Assembly (NCBI GenBank): GCA_020026355.1
Contig: JAHHQP010000017.1
Coordinates: 1-41,909, forward strand
Reading direction: 5' to 3'
Length of the DNA stretch: 41,909 nt
Source of the DNA: Bacteroidales bacterium
GTDB taxonomy: Bacteria; Bacteroidota; Bacteroidia; Bacteroidales; UBA932
Under the pieces are notes generated by a model. The model saw only the letters and a program-made list of their open reading frames with translations. It made no database searches and was not told where the DNA came from. The position numbers were made by a program, and so were the translations under genes. Shown here piece after piece: positions 1-7,643 of this stretch (the first letter of the stretch is position 1; the number at the start of each line of letters is the position of its first letter).

Positions 1-1643
1 ACTTCAATGGTCTGATCAGGCAATCCGTTATAAGAAACTTTCAATGTTGCAGTACGTTCTGCGCCAGTATTGGCTGCGAAAGTGCATTCGATTTCAGCAG
101 CTGGATTTGAAATTGTCGCAGAAGTCACTGTCAACCAATCTGCTCCGGAAGTCACTGATACAGCAACATCACCTGTTGCGTATTCATTACGTTTAAATGG
201 AATATTCAATGAGGTAGCAGTTGCTGAAACTGAGAAATTCTGAACATCAAATGTAAGAATAGGAGCCTTTTTCAATGGAAGAATCAGACATTCTGTCATA
301 GCTGGATCTGTAGCAGCCTCAAAAGAAAAATCAGAATTAGAACTAAGATTCAAAATATGTCCATTTTTACGAATTCCATATTTCCCATTATTCGCGAATA
401 TCTCGAAATATTGTGCGTTTACCTCAAATGCACTGTTGATATGTCCTTTATACGGATTCTTCTGAATCAAATACTTCTGATTCGATTTGTTCTGGAAAGC
501 ATAATCACCGGTTGCATCCTTACTTATTGTAAAAATGATGCCGGAATCAGCTGTTGTAAATTCCGTATCTGTACCATTATACTGTACAGAAGCAGGTGCT
601 ACATTGTATGTTGATGTATTGGAAGAAAGGGCCTGATAAGCATTCTTTGAGTCCTTATATAAAATCACATAATCACCGGGTTTTATATCAACTGCTTGAA
701 CAGCCGTTACCGTCGCTTTAGACATATTCAAAGTCAAAGCGTTGAGCTGAGTATTGACAAAAGTTTTGTCTGCAGGCAATGTGAAAGAACCTGTAATCCT
801 ATGCTTATCTGTGTTGATCGTTACAGTAACGACTTCACCTGCTTTCAAAGTCTGAGCAGCGGACACCATCCATGCTGCAAAATTTGCATCAAGAAGAGTA
901 TTTTCAGGCAAAGTCATCACGACAGATTTTGATGGAGACTCCGTAAAGATGCTACCTGTCTTCTCCGCACCTGTTGTATTGTCAACAAATTTCCGAGTTT
1001 TAAAATCGTAAGTAAAGTTACCGGCAAGATCTGCATCTTGAGTTGAAAATTCAACTGACACGACCTGATCTGTCACATAGTTTTCCAAACCTTTGAAAGA
1101 CAGTTTCGTGATAGCATGAAGACGATGATAAACGATGCCGGTTACCGGCTGATTCAGATCTGAACCTGACACATCCTTCGTTTCCATGACCAACGCATCT
1201 GCCAAAGGATCAAAAGTATTTACTGTAATTGATTGCATTTCAGGAAGGCTAATTCCAAATGCAGAAACATGACCAGACGCATCTTTGACCTCAGTGTTTC
1301 TATTGTATGAAGCCCCGAAAAATCCATCAATTTCTTTAATAGCTGCAGGGACTGTAAGTTTTGCCTCAAGTTTATCATTCACTACTGAAGCAGTAACCTC
1401 ACTTGAATGAAGATACTTGGAATCTGCATAAAAATTAACCTTCTCCTGGTTAGACCAGATCACATCTGTTCCAGCCTGATTCATCTGTGTCTTAGTCTGA
1501 TTCATTGGCTGATTATCTACAACCAACTTGAGTGTCTTTGTTTCCTCGTTGTTCTGAGGTGCAAGAGATTGCTCTTTCTCGCAACCTACGAAAGCCATAG
1601 CTGCTGCAGTTACGGCTAAGATACTTTTCAAAAGATTTTTCAT
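1..1643 (-). CDS. Fimbrillin-like surface lipoprotein with BACON domain (3' end outside window)
   Basis: The reading frame stays open from the ATG at 1643 to the window edge, giving 547 residues without a stop; the C-terminus is missing. The N-terminus is a lipoprotein signal peptide (basic MKNLLK, hydrophobic stretch, lipobox FVGC with Cys21). Residues about 25-280 look like a FimA/Mfa-type fimbrillin beta-sandwich, with segments such as VIWSNQEKVNFY and LTVPAAIKEIDGFFGASY. Residues about 310-455 (from KPGDYVILY to ECLILPLKK) resemble a beta-trefoil or lectin-like module, which is the least certain part. From about 460 to the edge the pattern ADWLTV ... AANTGAERTATLKVSY is typical of a BACON domain. 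It is probably a cell-surface adhesin or glycan-binding protein. A 49-residue peptide gene ends 13 bases upstream and is probably co-transcribed. Base composition is clearly more AT-rich, with more A/T-ending codons, than the rest of the window, suggesting an accessory or acquired gene. Confidence 0.8.
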   Translation of the reverse strand, partial: MKNLLKSILAVTAAAMAFVGCEKEQSLAPQNNEETKTLKLVVDNQPMNQTKTQMNQAGTDVIWSNQEKVNFYADSKYLHSSEVTASVVNDKLEAKLTVPAAIKEIDGFFGASYNRNTEVKDASGHVSAFGISLPEMQSITVNTFDPLADALVMETKDVSGSDLNQPVTGIVYHRLHAITKLSFKGLENYVTDQVVSVEFSTQDADLAGNFTYDFKTRKFVDNTTGAEKTGSIFTESPSKSVVMTLPENTLLDANFAAWMVSAAQTLKAGEVVTVTINTDKHRITGSFTLPADKTFVNTQLNALTLNMSKATVTAVQAVDIKPGDYVILYKDSKNAYQALSSNTSTYNVAPASVQYNGTDTEFTTADSGIIFTISKDATGDYAFQNKSNQKYLIQKNPYKGHINSAFEVNAQYFEIFANNGKYGIRKNGHILNLSSNSDFSFEAATDPAMTECLILPLKKAPILTFDVQNFSVSATATSLNIPFKRNEYATGDVAVSVTSGADWLTVTSATISNPAAEIECTFAANTGAERTATLKVSYNGLPDQTIE

Positions 1644-1656
1644 GACCATAACCGTT

Positions 1657-1806
1657 TTAGAGAATTTCCCATTCACCGAGATCGTTGTTTCCTGACTGAT
1701 CGAAACCAGCCTCACCGATAGAACCGGCAATCATCTGCTCTGAAACCATTGATTCAATTTCAATGGAGGGAGTGACGTACTTTTTTGTTTCCATGTTGAT
1801 TTTCAT
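1657..1806 (-). CDS. Small 49-residue peptide of unknown function, upstream of the lipoprotein
   Basis: A short frame starts MKINMETKKYVTPSIEIE and ends GNNDLGEWEIL. An alternative start is the Met at 1794. It has the look of short, mostly unannotated Bacteroidales peptides: a KKYxxPxIExE opening, then an acidic/hydrophobic middle and an (A)GS-containing Gly/Asn/Asp-rich tail (here IAGSIGEAG). It has no signal peptide, membrane helix or cysteine. It lies 13 bases before the lipoprotein start on the same strand, so the two are probably one transcript. The frame is open much further upstream, but that extension crosses antisense to radC and is not credible. The function is unknown; a precursor peptide or a small cytoplasmic partner of the lipoprotein are both possible. 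I am moderately sure it is a real gene because of the family resemblance and position. Confidence 0.6.
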   Translation of the reverse strand: MKINMETKKYVTPSIEIESMVSEQMIAGSIGEAGFDQSGNNDLGEWEIL

Positions 1807-2103
1807 AGTTTTATGTTTGATTAAAAAATTACTCCGATTTTTCTGGTTAATTAGCCCAAAGAGCAAAATTGAGAAATAAAAACTAAGATTCAAACTTTTA
1901 TGGCGCCCAAAAGTGATACACAAGTCGTTACAAGACGAATAAACGACCTTTTGAATAAAGAATGAGAGAAAAGGTATATTGAGAATAAAAGTTGAAAATA
2001 CGGAAAAAGATGCAGGGGCTCCGGATAGTTTTTCTTTTTCTTTGCAGCAGGAGGAAGGGTTCTGGATATTTTTGCGGTAAAATGCACAATCACAAGTGAT
2101 GAA
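1807..2103. other. Divergent intergenic region between the peptide/lipoprotein pair and radC
   Basis: About 300 AT-rich bases separate two divergent transcripts. A plausible plus-strand promoter for radC lies at its right end. I see no clear TAnnTTTG element on the minus strand for the peptide gene, although AT-rich segments around 1815-1880 could serve. No RNA gene, repeat or further coding frame can be supported here. Confidence 0.5.
2041..2074 (+). promoter_or_regulatory. Predicted Bacteroidota-type promoter for radC
   Basis: TTTG at 2041-2044 is followed after 22 bases by TATTTTTG at 2067-2074, matching the Bacteroidota -33/-7 pattern (TTG, about 20 bp, TAnnTTTG). It lies about 30 bases before the radC start. 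This is inferred from motif match only. Confidence 0.5.
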
Positions 2104-2811
2104 ATGATGAAAATCAAAGATTTGAAGCCAGAAGAGCGGCCGCGTGAACGGCTGTTGAAAAACGGGGCGAAAGCCTTGACGACTGCAGAACTGCTCGCGA
2201 TCCTGCTGCGGACGGGAACGGGAAAGCGAAATGTGGTCGAAGTGGCACAGGAGATGCTGTCCGCGATGGAAGGCGGGCTGCAGGAGATTTCCGGCATGAG
2301 CACAGAAAGCCTGTGCCGGTTCAATGGAATCGGACCGGACAAGGCGGCGACCTTGGCCGCAGCTTTCGAACTGGGCTTCCGCTGCACGGCGGAACTCATG
2401 AACCGGGACCATACGGAAATCCGGGGTCCAGAGAAGGTCTTCGAACTGATGTTCCCGAAAATCGCGGGAGCGGATCATGAGGAATGCTGGGTTCTGTACC
2501 TCAACCGGTCGAACCGGCTGATCAGCCTGGAACGGCTCAGTTCCGGCGGTCTGTCCGAAACCACCATTGACCTGGCGGCCATCATCCGCAAGGCGCTGGA
2601 GAAGAAAGCATCTGCCGTCATCCTCACGCACAACCACCCTTCGGGAAATCCCGCCCCCAGCCGAAGTGACGTGCAGATGACCGAAAGACTCAAGAAAGCC
2701 TTGGCGATGATGGACATCTCGCTGATCGATCATGTCATCGTTTCGGACGGGTGCTGGTACAGCTTTGCGGACGAGGAAATCCGATATTACGGCGAAAATT
2801 TGCAGCAGTAG
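2104..2811 (+). CDS. radC: RadC family protein (JAB/MPN metalloprotease-like domain)
   Basis: The 235-residue product has the full-length RadC layout. An N-terminal helix-hairpin-helix-like region (about 1-100, with LLAILLRTGT and FNGIGPDKAATL) precedes a JAB1/MPN domain. The JAMM metal-binding motif is intact: His176 and His178 in HNHPSGNP and Asp189 in SRSD. The family was once linked to DNA repair, but its biochemical role is unsettled. The start has two adjacent ATG codons (2104 and 2107); the second gives the usual MKIKDLKPEERPRE opening and is equally plausible. The gene stands alone with its own promoter. The upp promoter begins inside its last codons. Confidence 0.93.
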   Translation: MMKIKDLKPEERPRERLLKNGAKALTTAELLAILLRTGTGKRNVVEVAQEMLSAMEGGLQEISGMSTESLCRFNGIGPDKAATLAAAFELGFRCTAELMNRDHTEIRGPEKVFELMFPKIAGADHEECWVLYLNRSNRLISLERLSSGGLSETTIDLAAIIRKALEKKASAVILTHNHPSGNPAPSRSDVQMTERLKKALAMMDISLIDHVIVSDGCWYSFADEEIRYYGENLQQ

Positions 2812-2833
2812 AAAAAATATGAATATCTTTGTA
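2799..2833 (+). promoter_or_regulatory. Predicted promoter for upp
   Basis: TTTG at 2799-2802, inside the 3' end of radC, is followed after 21 bases by TATCTTTGTA at 2824-2833. This is a close match to the Bacteroidota -33/-7 consensus. The upp start codon follows 35 bases after the -7 element. Confidence 0.65.
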
Positions 2834-2868
2834 CCGATATAACCCTATAAATATAAAGTACAAAGAAA

Positions 2869-3522
2869 ATGAAAGTCATCAACGTCAGTGAAACGAACAG
2901 CATCCTGAATACCTTTGTCGCACAGATGCGTGACAAGACGATTCAGAAAGACAGCATGAGGTTCCGCCGGAATCTGGAAAGGCTCGGTGAGATCTTTGCC
3001 TATGAGATCAGCAAGACACTGCATTACTCGACGAAAGAAGTCGTGACTCCGCTGGGCATCGCCAATATCTCGACGTATGACGACCAGATGGTCATCTCGA
3101 CAATCTTGAGAGCCGGACTTCCACTGCATCAGGGTATTCTGAATTTTTTCGATGATGCCCAGAACGCCTTTGTGGCCGCTTACCGGAAATACGATAAAGC
3201 CGAGGACTTCCATATCAATGTAGAATATGCGAGCACACCGAGTCTGGAGGGCAAGGTGCTGATCCTGGCTGATACGATGCTGGCGACCGGTGCTTCCCTG
3301 GAGATCACTATCAAGAAGCTGCTCGAGTACGGCAAGCCGACACAGATCCACCTTGTCTGCCCGATTTCCAGCGCCTATGCTGTGGAATATCTGAAGAAGA
3401 GCATCGGTGCCGAGAACGTGACTCTCTGGGTAGCTGCCATTGATGAGGAGCTGACCAGTCATTCCTACATCGTTCCTGGTCTGGGCGATGCCGGAGACCT
3501 TTCCTACGGTACGAAACTTTAG
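2869..3522 (+). CDS. upp: Uracil phosphoribosyltransferase
   Basis: The 217-residue protein is a type I phosphoribosyltransferase that makes UMP from uracil and PRPP in pyrimidine salvage in the cytosol. The PRPP-binding loop is visible as VLILADTMLATGAS, with Asp135 to Gly141 (DTMLATG). Upstream, STILRAGLPLHQG is the usual conserved segment, and the C-terminal PGLGDAGDLSYGT is the uracil-binding flap region that identifies Upp among PRTases. Length is slightly above the usual 208-210 residues. It is preceded by its own promoter and is convergent with rpoN, 19 bases away, with no strong terminator hairpin between them. Confidence 0.96.
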   Translation: MKVINVSETNSILNTFVAQMRDKTIQKDSMRFRRNLERLGEIFAYEISKTLHYSTKEVVTPLGIANISTYDDQMVISTILRAGLPLHQGILNFFDDAQNAFVAAYRKYDKAEDFHINVEYASTPSLEGKVLILADTMLATGASLEITIKKLLEYGKPTQIHLVCPISSAYAVEYLKKSIGAENVTLWVAAIDEELTSHSYIVPGLGDAGDLSYGTKL

Positions 3523-3541
3523 CTTTTCCCGGATTTCCGGA

Positions 3542-4957
3542 TCAGATTTCTTTACGGAGACGGGCTTTCGGGATACCGAGCTGGTCACGGTATTTTGCGA
3601 TGGTACGGCGAGCGACCTTATATCCTTTCTCCACCATCTTGCAGACCAGTTCATCGTCCGTCAACGGCTTATGCTTGTCTTCACTGTCGACACAGTCCTG
3701 GAGGGCACGTTTGAGCTCTCTGGTGGAGACGGTCTCCCCATCCTGGTTCTCGAGTCCTTCAGAGAAGAAGAATTTGAGGGAGTAGATGCCGAAATGCGTC
3801 TCGATGTATTTGCTGTTCACGACACGGGAGATGGTCGAAATGTCGAAACCGGTCTTCTCGGCGATATCCCGAAGGACCATTGGCTTGAGATTCGTTTCAT
3901 CCCCGTCCATGAAATATTCGTGCTGATAATCGACAATGGCCTGCATGGTGCTGAATAGCGTGTTGTGGCGCTGCTTGATCGCTTCCACGAACCATTTGGC
4001 GGAGTCCAGCTTCTTCTTCACGAAGGCCTGCGCTTCCTTCTGTTCCCGATCGGAACCGGTAGCGGAGCTCATCAGCATGTCCGCATATTTCCGATTGACC
4101 TTCAGTTCCGGAATCGAGAAGCGCGGCATGGAGAGCACCAGTTCTCCGTCGACAAGCTCAAGCAGAAAGTCCGGAACGATCTGCTGGGCCTGATCGCTGT
4201 AGCTATCGTCGATCTGACCGCCCGGAGCCGGATTGAGCTTCAGGATCTTGGCCTGGGCCGCTTTCATTTCCTCCTGAGTCAGGTTCATGCGGCTCATGAT
4301 CTTCTGGAAATGACGGCTCGTGAAATCATTGAAATAATTCGTGAGTATCTTGGTGGCATGCGTGGTAGCCGGAGAAGGCTTGAGCTGACGGATCTGCAGC
4401 AGGAGACATTCCTGAAGGGTCCGGGCACCGACTCCGACCGGTTCGAATTCCTGGATCACTGCCAGCATGTCCAGCACTTCCTGTTCGTCGGCTTCGATGC
4501 CGGCACGGAAGGCGAGGTCGTCGATGATGCTGTCCACACTTCTGCGCAGGTAGCCGTCGTCGTCCAGGCTTCCGATGAGGAAGGAGGCGATGGAATGCTG
4601 TTTTTCAGTCAGATCGCGGAAGCCCAGCTGTTCCTGAAGACTCTGGGTGAAGCTTTCCTTGACGGAAAAGGTACTGTACTGCGGCCGTTCATCGTATTTG
4701 TTGTAGAGCTGTGCATGACGGAGATAAGTCGGCGTAGGATCATCATCCTTATAGTCGGAGAGAGAGACAGAACGCGCAGGCACACTCTCGTCCTCCTTCT
4801 CGGCAGAGGTATCTTCATCCAGCACGGGGTTCTCTTCGATTTCCTTGCGGATACGCTGTTCAAGCTCCTGTACCGGAAGTTCTATCAGTTTGATGGTCTG
4901 TATCTGAAGCGGCGACAGTTTCTGAGTCTGCACCAAATCCAATCCTTGTCTGAGCAT
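3542..4957 (-). CDS. rpoN: RNA polymerase sigma-54 factor
   Basis: The 471-residue protein has all regions of sigma-54. Region I is Gln/Leu-rich (QTQKLSPLQIQTIKLIELP, followed by ELEQRIRKEIEENPVL) and contacts the enhancer-binding ATPase. An acidic spacer covers about residues 50-100. The core-binding domain follows at about 110-290. The HTH region includes LRDIAEKTGFDISTISRVV, and the C-terminal RpoN box is present as ARRTIAKYRD, which reads the -24 element. Sigma-54 depends on AAA+ activators, none of which is encoded here. It is the third gene of a minus-strand operon, 12 bases after the SPOR-domain gene, which links it to envelope protein genes. Confidence 0.96.
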   Translation of the reverse strand: MLRQGLDLVQTQKLSPLQIQTIKLIELPVQELEQRIRKEIEENPVLDEDTSAEKEDESVPARSVSLSDYKDDDPTPTYLRHAQLYNKYDERPQYSTFSVKESFTQSLQEQLGFRDLTEKQHSIASFLIGSLDDDGYLRRSVDSIIDDLAFRAGIEADEQEVLDMLAVIQEFEPVGVGARTLQECLLLQIRQLKPSPATTHATKILTNYFNDFTSRHFQKIMSRMNLTQEEMKAAQAKILKLNPAPGGQIDDSYSDQAQQIVPDFLLELVDGELVLSMPRFSIPELKVNRKYADMLMSSATGSDREQKEAQAFVKKKLDSAKWFVEAIKQRHNTLFSTMQAIVDYQHEYFMDGDETNLKPMVLRDIAEKTGFDISTISRVVNSKYIETHFGIYSLKFFFSEGLENQDGETVSTRELKRALQDCVDSEDKHKPLTDDELVCKMVEKGYKVARRTIAKYRDQLGIPKARLRKEI

Positions 4958-4969
4958 AAGCTGGTGTTT

Positions 4970-5647
4970 TTATTCTTGTTCAACAGGCTGAATCAGCCTC
5001 AATACACGGACAGTATCTTCAATCACAGGTCTATTTCTATCCAGAACCGGATAGTTGATCGGCTCTTTCACGATGAAGGCGGACGGGAAATTCTTCCGGA
5101 TCTTCGTCAGGAAGGCTTTCGCTTCAGAACGAGTGCGGAAATCACCGACCGTCACCTTGAAATAAGGATTTGCATAACTTCTATAGGCCTGAACATCGTG
5201 GTGCATGTTACGGAATTCCGACAGGATGCGTTCGCTTTCCGCACGGGCCGTCCTCTTGTTGTCAAAGAAGATCCGGACCCTGTAACCGGTCAAAGCACGG
5301 TCTTTGTTCGATCTTACATAATTCGCAAAGGCATCAGCGATCTCGTAGGACTGGGTGACCTGGGTCCTGCCGTCCTGGTCTTTCCGGGAAAGCAGCTCGA
5401 AGATGTCCTTGCCGAGCAAGGTGGTGTCCAGGACGGTACCGATCCTGAAGACGACGGAATCCACCAGTTCATAACCTTCGGGAACGAACAGCGTATCCGT
5501 CATCCGGATGCGCTCGGTACCTGCCGGAGCGACCGTCTTCACAGACTGGTCAGTCGTCTTCATCTTGAAAAGCTGTGCATGTGACGGTACACTGCAAGCC
5601 AGAACGGCCAGAACGGTGACCACACCTGTCATAATGGTATTTTTCAT
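4970..5647 (-). CDS. Secreted SPOR-domain protein
   Basis: The 225-residue product starts with a cleavable signal peptide (MKNTIMTGVVTVLAVLACSVPSHA, cut probably after SHA). The C-terminal half, about residues 118-195, is a SPOR domain: GYRVRIFFDNKRTARAES, then a helix, then YFKVTVGDFRTRSEAKAFL. SPOR domains bind glycan strands stripped of stem peptides and often place proteins at the division septum. The remainder has no recognised catalytic domain. Its start overlaps the stop of the upstream lipoprotein gene by four bases (ATGA), implying translational coupling. Its specific role is not known; a periplasmic peptidoglycan-associated function is the reasonable inference. Confidence 0.85.
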   Translation of the reverse strand: MKNTIMTGVVTVLAVLACSVPSHAQLFKMKTTDQSVKTVAPAGTERIRMTDTLFVPEGYELVDSVVFRIGTVLDTTLLGKDIFELLSRKDQDGRTQVTQSYEIADAFANYVRSNKDRALTGYRVRIFFDNKRTARAESERILSEFRNMHHDVQAYRSYANPYFKVTVGDFRTRSEAKAFLTKIRKNFPSAFIVKEPINYPVLDRNRPVIEDTVRVLRLIQPVEQE

Positions 5648-6123
5648 AGTCGGATCTTTTGAAGGAACTGTTTCAAAGGCATCCCTTTCCTTTCAATCTT
5701 CTTGGAAAGACCACCTTTCAATCTTACTTTAACATAAATGTCTATCGTCGACTTGTCAATGAACGACTGGTCACGGACAAGGTTCAGCAGATTCAGGTAA
5801 TTATACCCCGGATTGATGCTGAACACGGCATCGACCGGATAGATCCTGCTGCTTTTCTTTTCTACAGTGAAAGGGTTGACATTCACGGTCGCCAGACGAT
5901 CGCCACCCTCGAAGAGGACAGCTTCCGCTTCAACGATGGAAAACTGGATGGAAGGATTCTCGATTCCCAGAGCAATCTTCATGCCGATGGTCCGGAGGCC
6001 CTGCGGAGTGATGCTCTCTATGTTGCACGACGTCGGTCTCACCTCATGCAGCGATGCGCAGCCGCTCAGCATTGAAATGCCAGCCAATATACTGGCAACC
6101 AACAGAATAAGTCTTTTTCTCAT
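5644..6123 (-). CDS. LEA type 2-like (WHy-type) lipoprotein
   Basis: The 159-residue product has a lipoprotein signal peptide with lipobox LSGC (Cys22). The mature part resembles the LEA-14/WHy beta-sandwich: IGMKIALGIENPSIQFSIVE is the typical NP-containing strand, followed by LFEGGDRLATVNVNPFTVEKKSS. Such small lipoproteins are common in Bacteroidota and have no assigned biochemical function. It is the first gene of the operon with the SPOR protein and rpoN, and it is divergent from miaB. The family call rests on visual pattern only. Confidence 0.7.
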   Translation of the reverse strand: MRKRLILLVASILAGISMLSGCASLHEVRPTSCNIESITPQGLRTIGMKIALGIENPSIQFSIVEAEAVLFEGGDRLATVNVNPFTVEKKSSRIYPVDAVFSINPGYNYLNLLNLVRDQSFIDKSTIDIYVKVRLKGGLSKKIERKGMPLKQFLQKIRL

Positions 6124-6166
6124 ATTTCTTTACCTTTCGCTGCTGCTCCTGAGAAGACAGCATCAA

Positions 6167-6176
6167 CGCAAATATA
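6167..6176 (-). promoter_or_regulatory. Predicted -7 element for the lipoprotein-SPOR-rpoN operon
   Basis: Read on the minus strand, this is TATATTTGCG, which fits TAnnTTTG. It lies about 44 bases before the lipoprotein start at 6123. No good TTG -33 element is found at the expected distance, so confidence is moderate. Confidence 0.5.
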
Positions 6177-6198
6177 ATATTTTTTCATTTAAAAGTTA

Positions 6199-6206
6199 TA
6201 TCTTTG
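6199..6206 (+). promoter_or_regulatory. Predicted -7 element for miaB
   Basis: TATCTTTG matches TAnnTTTG and lies 53 bases before the miaB ATG. A -33 match is weak. With the minus-strand element about 25 bases away, the region forms a compact divergent promoter pair. Confidence 0.5.
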
Positions 6207-6259
6207 CCCTCCAGAACGAATCCGCACGGAAATATGTGCTCCACAGAAAACGAGTTGAA

Positions 6260-7624
6260 ATGAAATTAGGAATCAGACCGATATTGGATGCAGGCAGACC
6301 GAAAGTCTACATCGAGACCTATGGCTGCCAGATGAATGTCAATGACAGCGAAGTGATCCTGTCCATCCTTCAGGACGAGGGCTATGCCTTGACGGAAAAC
6401 ATTGAAGAAGCGAGCATCATCCTTGCCAACACCTGTTCCATCCGGGACAATGCCGAGCAGAGGATCTGGGGCCGCATCGAGCAGTTCCGTCTGCAGAAGC
6501 GCAAGAGGGACGGTGTCATCATCGGCATCATGGGCTGCATGGCCGAGCGTCTGAAAGACAAGCTTCTGGAAGGCAAGGTCGTGGATCTGGTCGCCGGACC
6601 GGACTCCTACCGCAATCTCCCGGAAATGATCCGCGAGATCAAGGCCAAGCAGGAACCGCAGATGCACGTGCAGCTGTCCAAGGATGAGACCTATGCGGAG
6701 ATTTCTCCGGTCCGACTGGACAAGAACGGCATCTCTGCCTTCATTTCCATCATGAGAGGCTGCAACAACTGCTGCTCTTACTGTGTCGTGCCTTATACCC
6801 GTGGTCCGGAACGCAGCCGTGACCCGTTCAGCATCGTCCGTGAAGCGGAAGAGGTTTATGCCAATGGATACAAGGAGGTCAATCTCCTGGGCCAGAACGT
6901 CGACAAGTACTTCTGGAAAGATCCGGAGGATGCCGACCATACCGTAAACTTCGCCCAGCTACTCGAGATGGTAGCCAAGGTTGACCCGGGCATGCGTGTC
7001 CGTTTCTCGACTTCCTACCCATCAGACATTTCTGACGAAGTGATCGAGACCATGGCCCGCTATGACAATATCTGCAAGCACATCCACCTTCCGGTCCAGT
7101 CCGGAAGTGACTATATGCTGGAGAAGATGCGTCGTAAATACAACCGTGAATGGTACCTCAACCGCGTGGACAAGATCCGGGAAGTGATTCCGGACTGCGG
7201 CATCACCACTGACGTGATCGCCGGCTTCTGCGGCGAGACCGAGCAGGACCACAAGGATACCCTGAGCCTGATGGAGCAAGTCGGCTACGATTCCGCCTTC
7301 ATGTTCGCCTATTCGAACCGTCCGGGTACCCTGGCTTCCAGGAAATACGAGGACGATATCCCTTACGAGGTGAAGACCGCCCGTCTGAATGAAATCATTG
7401 CCCTCCAGAACCGCATGAGCCTGAAGAGCAATGAGCGCGAACTCGGCAAGATTGTCGAGGTATTGGTCGAAGGTCCTTCCAAGAGGAATCCGGAGCAGCT
7501 TTGCGGCCGGGCATCGAACAACAAGATGTGCGTGTTCCCGAACGGTGGACACAAGGTCGGCGACTATGTCATGGTGAAGGTCGAGTCCTGCACCAGCGCC
7601 ACCCTCATCTGTTCATTGGTCTGA
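6260..7624 (+). CDS. miaB: tRNA-2-methylthio-N6-dimethylallyladenosine synthase
   Basis: The 454-residue enzyme adds a methylthio group to i6A37 of tRNAs reading UNN codons. The N-terminal UPF0004 domain carries the auxiliary [4Fe-4S] ligands Cys23 (GCQMN), Cys59 (NTCSIR) and Cys93 (MGCMAE). The radical SAM motif is CNNCCSYC with Cys168, Cys172 and Cys175. A TRAM domain follows at about residues 385-450 (KIVEVLVEGPSKR ... VGDYVMVKVESCTSATLIC). YGCQMN and QSGSDYMLEKMRRKYN are typical of MiaB rather than of RimO or MtaB. The frame is open further upstream, but the ATG at 6260 gives the standard N-terminus and follows the predicted promoter. It converges on the M23 gene. Confidence 0.95.
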   Translation: MKLGIRPILDAGRPKVYIETYGCQMNVNDSEVILSILQDEGYALTENIEEASIILANTCSIRDNAEQRIWGRIEQFRLQKRKRDGVIIGIMGCMAERLKDKLLEGKVVDLVAGPDSYRNLPEMIREIKAKQEPQMHVQLSKDETYAEISPVRLDKNGISAFISIMRGCNNCCSYCVVPYTRGPERSRDPFSIVREAEEVYANGYKEVNLLGQNVDKYFWKDPEDADHTVNFAQLLEMVAKVDPGMRVRFSTSYPSDISDEVIETMARYDNICKHIHLPVQSGSDYMLEKMRRKYNREWYLNRVDKIREVIPDCGITTDVIAGFCGETEQDHKDTLSLMEQVGYDSAFMFAYSNRPGTLASRKYEDDIPYEVKTARLNEIIALQNRMSLKSNERELGKIVEVLVEGPSKRNPEQLCGRASNNKMCVFPNGGHKVGDYVMVKVESCTSATLICSLV

Positions 7625-7643
7625 GCCTCTTTCCCCATTGAAC

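Noticed and set aside
357..1619. Several short plus-strand frames in the first 1.6 kb
   Set aside because: They are antisense to a single uninterrupted lipoprotein frame with signal peptide and recognisable domains, and they show no protein-like features.
1657..2733. A 358-codon minus-strand frame running from inside radC into the small peptide
   Set aside because: The upstream part is antisense to radC and has no protein-like features; only the last 49 codons resemble a known kind of gene.
3965..5584. A 539-codon open frame on the plus strand opposite rpoN and the SPOR gene
   Set aside because: It lies antisense to a clearly conserved sigma-54 gene and gives a low-complexity His/Arg/Leu-rich product with no recognisable motif. 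It is a shadow of the GC-rich codon pattern.
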